A DNA stretch of 64,000 nt from Tanypteryx hageni. Lineage: Eukaryota > Arthropoda > Insecta > Odonata > Petaluridae. A program made the translations under genes and the position numbers. Positions 1-10,860 of the stretch are shown here, piece after piece. Below the pieces are notes generated by a model that did no database searches, was not told the DNA's origin, and saw nothing but the letters and a program-made list of their open reading frames with translations. The stretch lies in contig CM054120.1 of NCBI GenBank assembly GCA_028673005.1, forward strand, positions 58,526,057-58,590,056. Direction: 5' to 3'. Each line of letters starts with the position of its first letter. Position 1 is the stretch's first letter.

Positions 1-761
1 AACCACTACCATTGTTTATCTTTCCTAAAAATCGACGACGTACATCAACATTCACGTTTATAAATTTAATTAGGATTTTTAGTTTTCGAATTTCACAATT
101 CTTAAAAAGCGATATCTAATACCGGCGTTTATTTCAACTCTTTTTATCAACTTTTATGCAGAAAAGTGTTATAAAATTTAATCCCTTCAAATCAAATATA
201 ACTAAAAGTACATAAATAAAAATAAGGCTTTTTGTATACTGCTTTGTTTGTTGTTATCTATATTTTGGTGAATGTGTTGTTGTTGACTTCGGCCACCAAC
301 CTAGAACAGTTAATTTTTCGCAATAAATCAGAAAGTATACTCTACTCGTTAATTCGCTCCCCTCATTCGCGAAATCGTGATCATTGGTGAGGAAATTAAT
401 GTGACGGGAATATAATCACAACTATGAATATTTTGATGAAAAATATCTAACCTTGTTGAGTAACAAACAACTATGAACGCGGAAAAAAGCCCCGAGTGCG
501 CATAAGCGACATTAGAAAGCAAATTCTGAATGTTGTGTGGCCGTGTGGTATGAAAAATACAGGCTCTTTCTTCCGTTTTTGGATGTTTGGTGGTAAAATA
601 TGTTAAGTTTGAGAGCGGAAAACGAAATTTGAAAATCATGACGCACAAGTTTCGTAGAAAACGTGGTGAAAATTGACATTTATCGACAATCCATTTTCGA
701 CGAATTAAAGAGTTTTTAAAATCCTATGTTTATCGATTTAAATCGAATCCTACCAAGTCTA
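1..761. mobile_element. Right terminus of a TAGGCTTGG-family element, cut by the window start
   Basis: The segment ends (about 727-761) in a stretch that reads ATCGATTTAAATCGAATCC and then TACCAAGTCTA. This nearly matches the right end of the complete element at 23315-26394 (ending CTACCAAGCCTA). The preceding bases also contain a TTTTCGACGA motif found in the complete copy. No left end is visible, so the element presumably begins before base 1; how much of 1-660 belongs to it is a guess. No coding sequence is recognisable. The bases after the end (CTTATAAA) resemble the TTTATAAC target site of the complete copy. Confidence 0.45.
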
Positions 762-1042
762 CTTATAAATTAATACAAATTTATGTGTTTTCGGACGTAA
801 ATTTCTACGTGCTAAGTATGATTTTCCAGGTATGGTAATTACTCTAGTATTAGGTGTATTTGTGGTGAGGTGAGTGCAGCGTGCTGGGTGAATGCTTGTG
901 ATGGAAACCTGATAATGTTGTGTGATGCGGGGGTGTCGTTAACGCATCTCTGATGCACGCCCGTTCGTAATGGTTTTGTTTTAACGTATATTTGCCGCAG
1001 GAGGCCCGTAAGAAGGATCTAATGATTTTAATTACGTTTATA

Positions 1043-1346
1043 TTTCTGGCTAATCAGCCTCTTGGATTATTATAGCCATAACTCCATCCACACCAACACA
1101 CACAGAAGGAATGAGGGAAAACCGGTGCCGGCATTAGCCTACTCTTTATGACGAGCACAAAGGGGCCCAACTGCTTAACGTCAATTCCGAAGGAAGGAGC
1201 ACTGACTTACACAGTCGCCTCAAACCACACAAGTAGGGGACAGGACGATCCCAGGTCAAAAACTCCGACCTCCGCTGGATTCGAACCTGGGGCCGCTGCG
1301 TGGAAGGCCAGCGCCCTAACCACTCTCTCATCCCCAAAGGCATATT
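1043..1346 (-). mobile_element. tRNA-derived SINE, family A
   Basis: Read on the minus strand, the head at about 1346-1270 is tRNA-like. It has an A-box-like TGGTTAGGGCGCTGG and a perfect B box GGTTCGAATCC, which are the internal RNA polymerase III promoter parts. A body of about 220 bp follows. The same body occurs at 46.3 kb, including the shared blocks AGGCTAATGC and GGCTATAATA and the shared end TGATTAGCCAGAA. Two copies with a common tRNA head and body make this a SINE rather than a tRNA gene: the acceptor and D stems do not fold cleanly. It lies just beyond a Jockey-type LINE remnant of the same orientation, which may be coincidence. Confidence 0.78.
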
Positions 1347-1457
1347 GTAGTTAGCTACCTTTTAGATTAAACCCGCATGCCATGTACCGTAGAACACTTT
1401 TCTGAGATCGCAAAAAACTACGCGGGCAATTTTAATATTAAAATCATAGTGATATAC

Positions 1458-2220
1458 TCAGTCAGGAGGAAATCGCAGCGGAGAGCCGAGGTTTTGGTAT
1501 GATAATTTTATGCTCCGTTGAGAAAGAGTTAAGATGAGAGTTTTCTCCAAAAATTTGGACAAAATCGCCATTATCTGTCCAATAGCGTAGAAGACTTCCC
1601 GAGCCTCGGGAAGAAATATTAATTTCCTTACTTTCCAATATTTGGCGATGTAGGAAGAGACCAAGCCTGCACTGAACATACTGCAAAGGACAACAATAGC
1701 GGGAAGGAGATTTAGCATTATAGGAGTGACTTCGTTCAAATCAGGACCTTTCTAAATGTGAGACAATCTCCTCCGGAGTAGTCAAATCCGTAGGAATCGG
1801 ACTGAACTTGATTATTGCAATTCAATAACTCGACTTCCCTAGACGAATATGAAATTGGTAATTTCAAGACCACAGCCATGTGATAGGCTTTCTTGACTAT
1901 ACCGTCAGCGTTGTAAATTACTCCATCGCCAATCGTGATTGGTGGATCGATTATGCTTTTGCGAAACATGCTCTTCGCCAACCGCCAGGTGAAATTATAG
2001 TCGAAGTTAATATTTTTGAGTTTTTCACACCACTGCTGGCTACTTGCAATTTCTTTTTTAATACTGTTATTAAGCCGGTTAAGAGCCGCCTTTAGATGAG
2101 GATAGCGTAATTTTTGATACTTCCATCTCAGTCAAGAGGATTTCCTATTGCGCTTTGCATCGAGAAGCGGAACGTCTCGTTCTAATTTCCTTGGCTGGCC
2201 AATATTGGAACTCCACCATT
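1458..2220 (-). pseudogene. Jockey-type non-LTR retrotransposon remnant (linker and start of RT)
   Basis: This is a broken piece of a LINE ORF2. Reading minus from about 2130 to 1736, one frame gives a segment with ALNRLNNSIKKEI, a W..KL..I motif and TWRLAKSM. That is the conserved linker between the endonuclease and reverse transcriptase in Jockey-clade elements. A frameshift near 1737 moves the reading to 1739-1458, with NEVTPIMLNLLPAIVV, a YWKVRKLIFLPE segment and a FLEKTLI segment. These correspond to the RT region around 'N..KAPG.DGI....LK.LP' and 'FP..WK.A.V..IPKPGK'. Further upstream (2220-2130) the frame is broken by stops, although an AKRNR/KLRYPHLKAALNRL-like stretch is still recognisable. 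The catalytic YADD region is missing. The clade follows from motif order, known from the family; the fragment is dead. Confidence 0.8.
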
Positions 2221-3060
2221 ATCGTATTTATCTGATGTAAATGCACCGACGATGAATGATTAAAATTATGCACCCATGCCTTCAAGCTTTCGCCTAATCA
2301 TGGGCCAATATTAAACATTTCACAGCAGTATTAATATTCTAACTACATGCATATGACAATACATCAAACAGCGAAGAATAAAATAAATAGAAAATTTCAA
2401 ATAAAATACGTATATTTTTCCCTCTTTATTAAAACAATCCGAGAAATTGCCCATAAATTCAATCACGTTAGAACGCCCATGTAAATTCGAGCCGAATGTA
2501 ACCCCGTGAAATCATTCCATGTTTACGTTTTTACTACAAACCCGAAGAACATTAAACACCAAAACATTTTCAACTAGCTTAACATTCCTCTGAAGTATTT
2601 GTACGATGATCTTAGATAATTTTTATCTGGAAACCAGTAAGAGTAGCTTTATGTTTCAGAACAGGAACTATAAAAATGATCACGGAGTCAAAAACGGAGT
2701 TTACGCAAGCATAGATTTCACAGGCGATTATACCCGAATACAATTAATTTAAAAAACAATTACTTTCATCCTTTTCCCCGGATATGCAAATGTCTGTCCT
2801 TAAGAGATACGAACGGATTCCTAAAGAAATTACTAAATCGAACAGCCAACGTTGGATTTCAAGGAGTGCGTTTAAAAATAAAAATAATCCTTCCAGTTAA
2901 TTTTGAGTAAATCGAATTTTGTTTCAAAATATCCAAGAATAAAGTTCCCTTAATTGTTACGCAATATCGTTCATCTCTTCAGTGTCTATTATGAATGATA
3001 TTATCCACAAATATGAAATATCATTCGATGTAGTTTAACCGTATAGGCTGTAGTAAGATT
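2221..3060. other. No gene recognised
   Basis: AT-rich sequence without a convincing reading frame, RNA gene or repeat structure. It may be old transposon debris or intergenic DNA. Confidence 0.5.
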
Positions 3061-3070
3061 TTGAGTGGGT

Positions 3071-3230
3071 CATCTACATCTACATGATACCTGCAAGTCA
3101 CCTTTTTGGTGGATGGCATGGGGTGCATTTCACCAAAGGTCCCTAGTTAGGGCCCTAGAACCGCGAACAGACCGACAGATAGACTGACTGACTGAGACAG
3201 ACAGACTGACTGGCAGATGGCATAGCTAAA
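3071..3230. repeat. Dispersed-repeat-like segment with a GACT/GACA microsatellite
   Basis: The segment starts with CATCTACATCTACATGATAC followed by GCAAGTCACC. It resembles, from memory, a repeat widespread in arthropod genomes. It continues into a degenerate tetranucleotide tract (GACA, GACT, GACAGA) at about 3163-3217. Only one copy is in this window, so the repeat status is inferred. Confidence 0.4.
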
Positions 3231-3551
3231 ACCATTTTTATGAACTCAGGGACATCTAAAACGTTTATTTCCATTAAAATCTCGAAGTCGAATTTTTTCA
3301 CGATTTCAATACTTTCTCAATATACTACGTATATGAGAAAGTAAAAATCGCATGATGTAAATGTTGACATCATTTTGCTACACACTAAGTAATTATGACA
3401 TCGAAAAACCATTTCAATAAGGTTTTCGTTTGACAGGGTTAGAGCCGACGGGCATTCGTTACAACTCGGGTATTACAAATATATCGACGACTATGAACAT
3501 CTCCATGCTCCTAAAAAGGTTCGAAAAACTAGGTGCGATAATGCAATCAGT

Positions 3552-4350
3552 GATGTTGTTAAATAGAAATTAACTCCTTAACCGTAATATTCAAAACTAG
3601 AGACACACGATGAAAAAGGGGGGGAGGAAAGGAAGGAAAAGGCAAAAGACAATAAAAATTATAAACTTAAAGGTTTAGGGGTTGTTACTCCATGCCAGGG
3701 ACCTGATGTCACTCACATATTCACTCACCCAATCGCACAAGCACTAATCCTAAAGGTGGAAAAGGAAACGGGACCGCGTTTGCGAGAAAATACGTATTTA
3801 GCACGCTTACCTCATCGTTAGAGATCTTATGTGCGTGTATTCGAGTGCCTGCGTGCGTGATTGTTTCGTCTGTTAGGTCTCTGTCGCTGCCGGAAGGCAC
3901 ATAAACCTATAGGCCGCTGTGTGCGATATTAGGTCCCTGGCGTGGTTTATCTCCCGTAAACCTATTATTATTTCCCCTTTTATTCCCCCTTTATTCTTTC
4001 CCTTCACCTCTTGGCGTGTGCGTGTGTCTGTGGTTGCTTAGCAGGTCCCTGTCGCGGTCGTAAATGACTCACAAACCCTCTAGCAACGGTGATTTATTTG
4101 GTTCTCTGGCGCAGAGTAATTTCTCGCAAACCCGGTCCCGTTTCCTTTTCCACTTTTAGGATTAGTGCTTGTGCGATTGAGTGAGTGAATTTGTGAGTGA
4201 CATCAGGTCCCTAGCGTGGAGTAACAACCCCTAAACCTGTAAGTTTATAATTTTTACTGTATTTTGCTTTTTCCTTCCTTTCCTCCACCTTTTTCATTGT
4301 GTCTCTAATTTTGAACATTACGGTTAAGTAGTTAATTTCTATCTAACATC
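3552..4350. mobile_element. Palindromic element with about 240-bp inverted arms and repeated GGTCCCTGG motifs
   Basis: Left arm 3552-3790 is the reverse complement of right arm 4116-4350 with scattered mismatches. Examples are GATGTT...AGAAATTAACT near 3552 against AGTTAATTTCT...AACATC at 4350, and CGGGACCGCGTTTGCGAGAA at 3768 against its complement at 4116-4135. The 325-bp centre and the arms carry about six copies of a roughly 34-bp motif: AGGTCCCTGGCGTGG, a variable part, then CCGTAAACCT. Copies are at 3671-3704 (inverted), 3875-3908, 3931-3963, 4043-4079, 4100-4133 and 4205-4238. No ORF is present. Long inverted arms with internal short repeats suggest a foldback-type or non-autonomous DNA element. 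A 13-bp direct repeat, ATCAGTGATGTTG, lies at 3546-3558 and 4383-4395, but its positions are not symmetrical about the arms. Confidence 0.75.
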
Positions 4351-4639
4351 AATTTCGCCGTAGTCTCCACCTTTACTTATTTATCAGTGATGTTGATTTA
4401 AAAAATAAATTTCCTTTTTATTTTAAGCAATCGGAGCGACTTCCGCCTCTTATCGAATCACTAAAACCGACGCAGAAGAAGTGGTATTAAAATATTAAAA
4501 ATTACACAAGTGTATAATCTTCAGCATCTTGTTGTACAGGTGGGCAATCGATCTTTCCCATCTCTTCCTCTTACGATTAACGTAGCGAAACGTGCGACCG
4601 ATTCTAGAAATAATATTCATTCAACCTTCTTAGATCCCC

Positions 4640-4836
4640 GTTATCATAAATTGTATGGCAGGGTAATGTCCTCGCCTGCCAATCCGAAGGTCGCGGGTTC
4701 GAATCCCGCCTAGGTGGGTTTTTCTTCACCTAGGGCATGGATGTTTGTGATAGTCCTTGTTATTATGTTAATGAGCCCCTTGTAAAGGCCGATTACGGCT
4801 GTTTATGGGCCGCATAGAAATAAATAAATAAATACC
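4640..4836 (+). mobile_element. tRNA-Gly-like SINE, family B
   Basis: The head at about 4654-4712 contains CCTCGCCTGCCA, like the anticodon arm of tRNA-Gly(GCC), then the B box GGTTCGAATCC within the T arm GCGGGTTCGAATCCCGC. The body of about 115 bp is not tRNA-like and ends in a tandem AAATAAATAAATAAATA tail, typical of a retroposed SINE. The 5' half of the tRNA is poorly conserved, so this is not a functional tRNA gene. It sits about 50 bp left of the hAT element at 4888. Confidence 0.75.
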
Positions 4837-4887
4837 TACATTCCGAGTTTACTTTCCCGTCTGTAACCGAGTATAGGTATCCTAGGG

Positions 4888-7800
4888 CAGCTATTCTCAA
4901 ATGCGGCCACCAGAGAATTTCAGTGCGGCCACCAATAACTTCCCATTTATATAAGATATCCTCAACACAGTCGATATTTTTCATCTACGAAGTCTCAAAC
5001 ATTTCAGACAATTGTTTTGAATAGACCGAATGAATGGTGCCTTTGTCAGGATAGTAGAAAAAGATATGGTCCAGATGCCACCCTATATTTACCAAGAAAT
5101 TTAATTAACTTTAAGTGCTGACCTGGAAAAACGGCTCATAACTTGCTAGAAGATGTTACAGACACAATATTGCTCGTGAGGAGACTATATTAACGGTGAC
5201 CCTTCTCGAAAACATGCCTTTTTTACTCACCAAGCTAGAGGGAATAGCTTTAGGAAAGTCATTCTTAATCAAGTGCATTTGAAGGGAGGAGTAGGTTCGT
5301 CTCGCATACGGATTGTCTGCTTATAAAATACTGTGCTGAATGTTTAGTGTTCGAATTTTTCACCCATGTTATAATGAACATTGCATATAACAACAGGTGC
5401 GTCTGTCGCGTCATAATCAAAAGTATTCTTACCCTTGATGTGACAGTGAAACTTATTAAACGTTGCCGGACACCATTCAGTGAAAATGTACAAGTTTTGC
5501 GCAAAAATTACGTTTAGTAGTAATATACATAATTTGATATACAATGAATAAAGTTATTTAAGTATTTTAATTTATTTCAGATATTACAATCTGATAAATT
5601 TTCCAAAAATAATTTTTAAAACGCCACTGCAAAACTTGAGTTCTAAAGGAAATAGAATTCTGCAAACGGCAAAGTAGTAGGATATCTAAAAGTGTATAAT
5701 ATTAAGGAAATTTAATACCAGTGGTTAAAAATAAAATTGGAACTGGACACAAAGTACGCGATTAGCTACTTACTACCACACGAAGTGCATTTTAAATTGT
5801 TTGAAAGTGAAAGTTGCCATCGATAGCGAATTCCTTTCTCAGTTTCAATGTGAAAGAGACTTATTTTCTTGGTGAATTCACTCATGTTTATTAATTTTTC
5901 TGAAAATTAACCATAATGAGCCTACTGAAGTACTTTAAGAAAAAAGAACCGAAAGAGATTGATGATGCGATTCCGAGCACCAGTAGAAATTTAAATGTTT
6001 CACCACCACCAAAACGTAGCCGTGATTTTAGAGCAGAAAAAAGAAGGTTTGATCGAGACTGGGAGGAAAAGTATTTAGTATTTCTAAAGCCAGATTAATT
6101 CCAGAATACAAAAATTTGTGCAATATGCAAATCAAAACTTCGACAAATAAAAACTTACACAGTACAACGCAATTTCAGTACGCACGAATTAGAAATAAAG
6201 AAAAAATATAGTGATGTTACTTCGAGCAGAGCACTTGTAAACACGATCAGGAAGGAAGTGATTCAGCAATAAAAATTAATGAAAGTATTTCTTTCCCGTG
6301 ATGATGAGCTAAGACTTGCAGAATTTAAAGCTTGTTATTGTATTGGAAAGCATAGAAAGCCTTTTACAGATAGTAAATTCATCAAAACATTAGAACTTTA
6401 TATTCAGCCGGATAATCAATTATTTCGGGATATTTCTCTCAGTAATGATACCGTTCATCGAAGATTTACAGAACTTGGAAATTTTATAGGAAATTAAATA
6501 GCAGATAACATGTCAAAAAGTCTATTTTTTAGTTCGTCACTCGATGAAAGCAATGGCATCACCATAACTAATCAAATACTCGTATGTTCCCGTTTTCTTG
6601 ACATATACAAAGGTAACTTTGCAGAGAAATTTCTGTTTGGTTTCCCTTAAAGAACGTCCGAAAGCAATAAATATTTACCAAGCTGTAAAATCTCGTTTGG
6701 ATTCATTGGGAATATCATTTAAAAACATCTGCAGCGTCACTGAAGATGGTGCAGCAGTGACGCAGAGTGAGAGAAATGGTGTACTGAGATTCTTCAGAAA
6801 TTACAGTAATTGTGACATTTTCAAGTTACATTGTTTTGTTCACCAGGAAGTTCTTGTGTGTAAAGCTGTGGAAGATATTGAGGCATTTGTCAAAAAAACC
6901 ATAAATACCATTAATACACGAAGTATCATAAAAATAGCTTTAGATCTCTGTGTGACACCACAGACGAGAAAAATAATGTGCTCCTCAACTATAATGCAAT
7001 TAATTCGCTGGTTGTTTTGAATCAAGTGTTCAACGCCTATGTGAACTAGATGACAATCAACTAATATGCATCTTGCTCAGCGGTTGCAAGACAGTGTTGT
7101 GCAATGCTGTATTTTATTCTTGAAATAATTCCTTCCTAAATTTATTTCGGTAAATCGCCAGCTTCAACAGCCAGGCTTAACCATAGTTGATACTGTTTAT
7201 ATAATTGAGAAATTTCAAAACACAATGACAGATATATTCAAGAGAGTTACTAGTTACTTAGAAACATGCTGAACTTGAGAGATTTGAGAATACAAGTTTT
7301 TTCAAAAAGTTTACTTTTCTGCCAAAATCATTTTCCGAAATTAATATTCTACATTTTTTTTAAATTCAGTCGTTTATCTACCTATTCCTCCTTAGCTTCT
7401 CTTGATCGGGCAAATATAAGATATTCACTTATGGGGCTCCGTCGAGATGAACAGATGAAACGTAATTTTCATGACAATAATGGAACAGTTGAACAGTTTG
7501 TTGTGATATTTTCAAGTGTTCTAACAATTACAGAGATCTGGCGCGTGTGGCTCTTTTGATATTAACTGTTTTTCCAACAACAGTGATGTCTGAGAGGACA
7601 TTCAGTGCACTTCACTTCCATAAAAGTAAATACCGGAACAAACTCAAGGATGAGCATCTTGAAGCCGCGCTCCGATTAGCTGTCGAGGATAGGAGTGTGG
7701 ATAAATTTCCGTTTAATAAACTTCTCTAACATCAAAGGTATGTATTTTAACCAGTAAATTTACATTAATAACTAAATTTCTAATCTTAGAAGAGTTTTAA

Positions 7801-8101
7801 GGCATATATTGCCACCACAGCAATTTTTGTATTAGAACCGCTGAAGTAGAGGATGAAGTTATCGATATTGTCTTTATCTCCAAAATTCGGAACTTCAATC
7901 TCAAAAGGTCAACTTGAGAAAACAAAAATGCGGATGAATTTCTGCATAATACATTTCTATGATCATCAGTAACCAGTGATTTCACCTCAGAAACTCCATT
8001 TTCAGTCATATAAGAATTTTAAGACGCATTTATATTAAAATTTTACAAAGCTTGACAAGTGCGGCCACCGGGCACCGAGATGTTTTTCGTGAGAACCGCT
8101 G
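4888..8101 (+). mobile_element. hAT DNA transposon, 3.2 kb, decayed
   Basis: Termini are CAGCTATTCTCAAATGCGGC on the left and, reading inward on the minus strand, CAGCGGTTCTCACG on the right. Both carry GCGGCCACC subterminal motifs. An exact 8-bp target duplication, TCCTAGGG, flanks it at 4880-4887 and 8102-8109. Terminal CAG..TTCTCA and an 8-bp duplication are hallmarks of hAT elements. It carries one broken transposase gene in the plus orientation (5916-7729). Confidence 0.93.
5916..7729 (+). pseudogene. hAT transposase, broken (GTF2IRD2/EPM2AIP1-like clade)
   Basis: The gene would start at the ATG of MSLLKYFKKK (5916). About 60 codons are open to a stop at 6096. After that stop the homology continues with a C-x2-C segment (ICAICKSKL, near 6120), probably part of a zinc-finger DNA-binding region. 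An AEFKACYCIGKHRKPFTDS segment (6330-6390) and SLDESNGITITNQI (about 6538) correspond to the start of the hAT catalytic core. The C-terminal dimerisation domain is clear at 7568-7690: VFPTTVMSERTFSALHFHKS, then KDEHLEAALRLAV. Many stops and frameshifts separate these pieces, so no protein can be made. The clade assignment comes from resemblance to vertebrate domesticated hAT proteins such as GTF2IRD2 and EPM2AIP1 and is less certain than the superfamily. Confidence 0.87.
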
Positions 8102-8109
8102 TCCTAGGG

Positions 8110-9740
8110 GATGTTCACTACGCAACGACACAATAGTTTAACACTTCACTCCCGACAATTGATGCCACAAACAAACATTTAATCATCAAATAACATTAGT
8201 TAATTTTTAGGGTTGAAGAGGCAATATTTGAAAACAAGCGCGTGTAAATCTGAAATATAGCCCCGAAACTTACTAAGTTGAAGGTATAATACGCATTTGA
8301 ATTGTTTAACAAACTAAAAATTATGCACTGCGCTACTTTCATGTAGGATAACGTGTGGGATCCAGTCTTTGTAGACGACACCTTTGACATGGGTTTAATT
8401 AATATAACCGGAGCTAAGAAATATTCTGGCGAGGATTCCCAAAGTAAACCTGAAATAACTAGGGGTACGCAAATTAGCCCAATTGCCTCGGATTTAAAGC
8501 CCACGCTCTGGCCCATAATTTCCATTCAAGTGCCAAAATTGGGCTTTAAAATTTAATTCGATTTTAAATTGCTACAAATTCTTTACTGTCGAGTATTCAA
8601 CTTTGAAATTTTCTATTTGTCAAAGAAATTACGTTGTTTTACCTTGGTTCTTTCCAATAAATCATTTTTGTTTAAGAAACCTCGAAACACTCCTGTAAGT
8701 GAAGATGAACAACAAATATTTTAGTTAATCAACTATCTCATTACTGCCTGAGATACTGCCGTGATTTCCTGATAATTGCTTTCGGTACTAAATTACCACT
8801 TTCAGAACGACTGGCAGAAATACTTTCTAGTGACGCATTTACTCTCCCTACATCCGACGCAAGTCTTTCACGGGAGGTTATAATGACGAACTGCCACACG
8901 AAAAGTATTTTGCGCAGTAAAATCTCTCATCACGGAAATTCTAAACATGGGCGGAAAAAATAAAGGGGGGTCTCCCTCATTCTAACTTTGACAACGGATG
9001 CTGACGCAATGCTACCATCATTCGATTTTAATGCCAAGGAAGATGGCACTATCACAATTCGTGAAACGAAGGGATAGGGTTAATTTTACCCATTATATTT
9101 ACTTAATAACACATTTATTCAAGCAACAAAAGAAGAAACACATTGAAAACGATAGAATTAGCGGAAGCGGCGGATCGGAGGAAACCTCCTCTTGGATAAC
9201 CCAATGTCCCCCTCAGACTCCTTTAAATTTCTTTCTTATGCACATTCCTCAAATTGACACGGCATATAAGATCATTTGAGCCAAAGCATGAAGGAATCTG
9301 CAGGGGGATGTATATTCAGAATAAAGGTTCATTGTCATTGGCAGGCCTAGAGGAGGGAGATGAGGGTGGCTGGAGAGATCGCCGTACCCTAGGGAAGTTT
9401 CTGGATCCGTCCTCGATTACTCGTCCTCTCGGATTATTCCACTGCTGCGATTTCCAAACCGTCCCATCCGTGGTATAAAGTAGGGCCTTAAACAATACGC
9501 GGAAACGAGCCAAATTTTCATTATTGTTTTAATGCAAGAATGCGTATTCTTTCGAAGGTTTTGGTCCGGATAGAACATTACCTCCCGAGTGCGGTAAGCA
9601 AGAAAAAAACTTCCCTTTGAAACGTGCGCCAGAATAAAAACTTGAAAAGAGATGTCCTGCAATGATTTTTTCCAATTACGAAACAATTTCACAATTTCGT
9701 TTCATAGTTAAATATTTCTAGCAACACTACGTAATAAAAA
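8110..9740. other. No gene recognised
   Basis: A plus-strand open stretch of 67 codons at 8353-8556 and a minus one of 109 codons at 8196-8525 overlap each other; neither resembles a known protein. Bases 9300-9420 weakly resemble 29890-29990: both have ATATTCAGA.TAAA followed further on by TTTCTGGATCC. They may be old copies of one repeat. Confidence 0.4.
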
Positions 9741-10045
9741 CACGCGTTAATTGGAATGAGAAAGAAAATGAGGTAGTCTTAAATACAGTAGGGAAAGAGA
9801 GAAACATAATAACAGAAATAAGGAAAAGACAAAATGGGTAAGTCAAATTTTGCAAGGTAACGGTCTGCTGAAAAAGCCAGAAAGGAGGATGCTAGGAAAG
9901 AGGCAAAGAGATAGGAAGCGGAAAGGAATATTAGATGCTTTTATATATGGTTATGAAAAGGCGAAGAGAAATGCCTTGGGTAATACAGATTGGACTGGGT
10001 GAGCCAAAACCTACCGAGAAGTAGAATAACGACGACGAAAGCGCG
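9741..10045 (+). pseudogene. 3' end of an endonuclease-RT type LINE
   Basis: Translation from about 9745 gives NEVVLNTVGKERNIITEIRK. This aligns with NEEVLEMVGKERMLIKTIRK of the better LINE copy at 30.2-31.1 kb. Further along, in changed frames, pieces equivalent to GHILRR, GKRGRGR and GILDNI appear (GKRQRDRKRKGILDAF). The copy has at least one stop and several frameshifts and ends near a short CGACGACGA run at about 10030. Everything 5' of the last 100 codons is missing, as expected for a 5'-truncated LINE insertion. Confidence 0.62.
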
Positions 10046-10429
10046 TTAACATAAAGCAGTCTCACGCAAGCAAGATCCATAACACGGCAAAATAAAACTT
10101 CAAAAAAGCCTAAATTAACCCATATAGCTCGGTTCGACAGAGAGTTAACTAGCAAGTCTCCTCGCTCAAAAAATATATAGAATCCAATATCGGTAAATAC
10201 CACTTATGACGGATGCCTGGACATCGAAATGCGCACAGGGTTTTTCATAACCTTTTCATGGCTATTAGAGACGACCGAGTTAGTACAGATTAATCGAGAT
10301 TATACGGCAGTACTTGGCGGCACTCCATTCTACATAAATTTGTCTGTATAAATGTACAATTAATACAATGCTTCCTATTCAAATAAATTTATATAGCACA
10401 TTTTTTCAATATAGTTTTCCGGGCATATG

Positions 10430-10860
10430 TTCCGCGAATTCACGTAGCACGGAGGTCAGGGCCCTTTCGACGAGGCGTTCTCTTAAGTCAACCCCTTCTC
10501 CAAACCACTTCTTTCTTCGACGCGATTTGCCAACGAGTGGCGCACGACTCGTCGTGACGAACGACGTAAAACCCCGCGCCGAACAGAACAATCGGCATGC
10601 AAAGCGGGTTCTTCGTCCCGCATCGCCATAAAGTCGTGTCCGACACAAAGAACTTCCTTTGAAAGGACGGTGGCCGCTCGCCTTATACACTTTCTCTCCT
10701 GTATTTCCCTGCACCCTGGGATTTCCCCCATTGACATTCTCCCGAGCCTAAGTAACCGAAAAGAGATATCGGAACGGCCAAACCTACTCCATCGAGTGAA
10801 AGTGGCATTTCGCCTCGAGGGCGAAATTCGTGGAACTTAATGCCGTTACGGAAACAGGTT
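10430..10860. other. CpG-rich block
   Basis: Unlike its AT-rich surroundings, this stretch is dense in CG dinucleotides (ACGAGGCGTTC, TTCGACGCGATT, CGACTCGTCGTGACGAACGACG). Overlapping ORFs on both strands have no recognisable product. It could be a promoter or first exon, or young repeat DNA; I see no transcription signal that decides this. Confidence 0.4.

Noticed and set aside
3552..4350. Long terminal repeat retrotransposon
   Set aside because: The repeats are inverted, not direct, and there is no gag/pol or primer binding site.
4654..4715. tRNA-Gly gene
   Set aside because: B box and T arm are good but the D and acceptor arms do not fold, and a SINE body and A-rich tail follow.
8196..8556. 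Opposed ORFs of 109 (minus) and 67 (plus) codons
   Set aside because: They overlap, have no recognised motif and no supporting signals.
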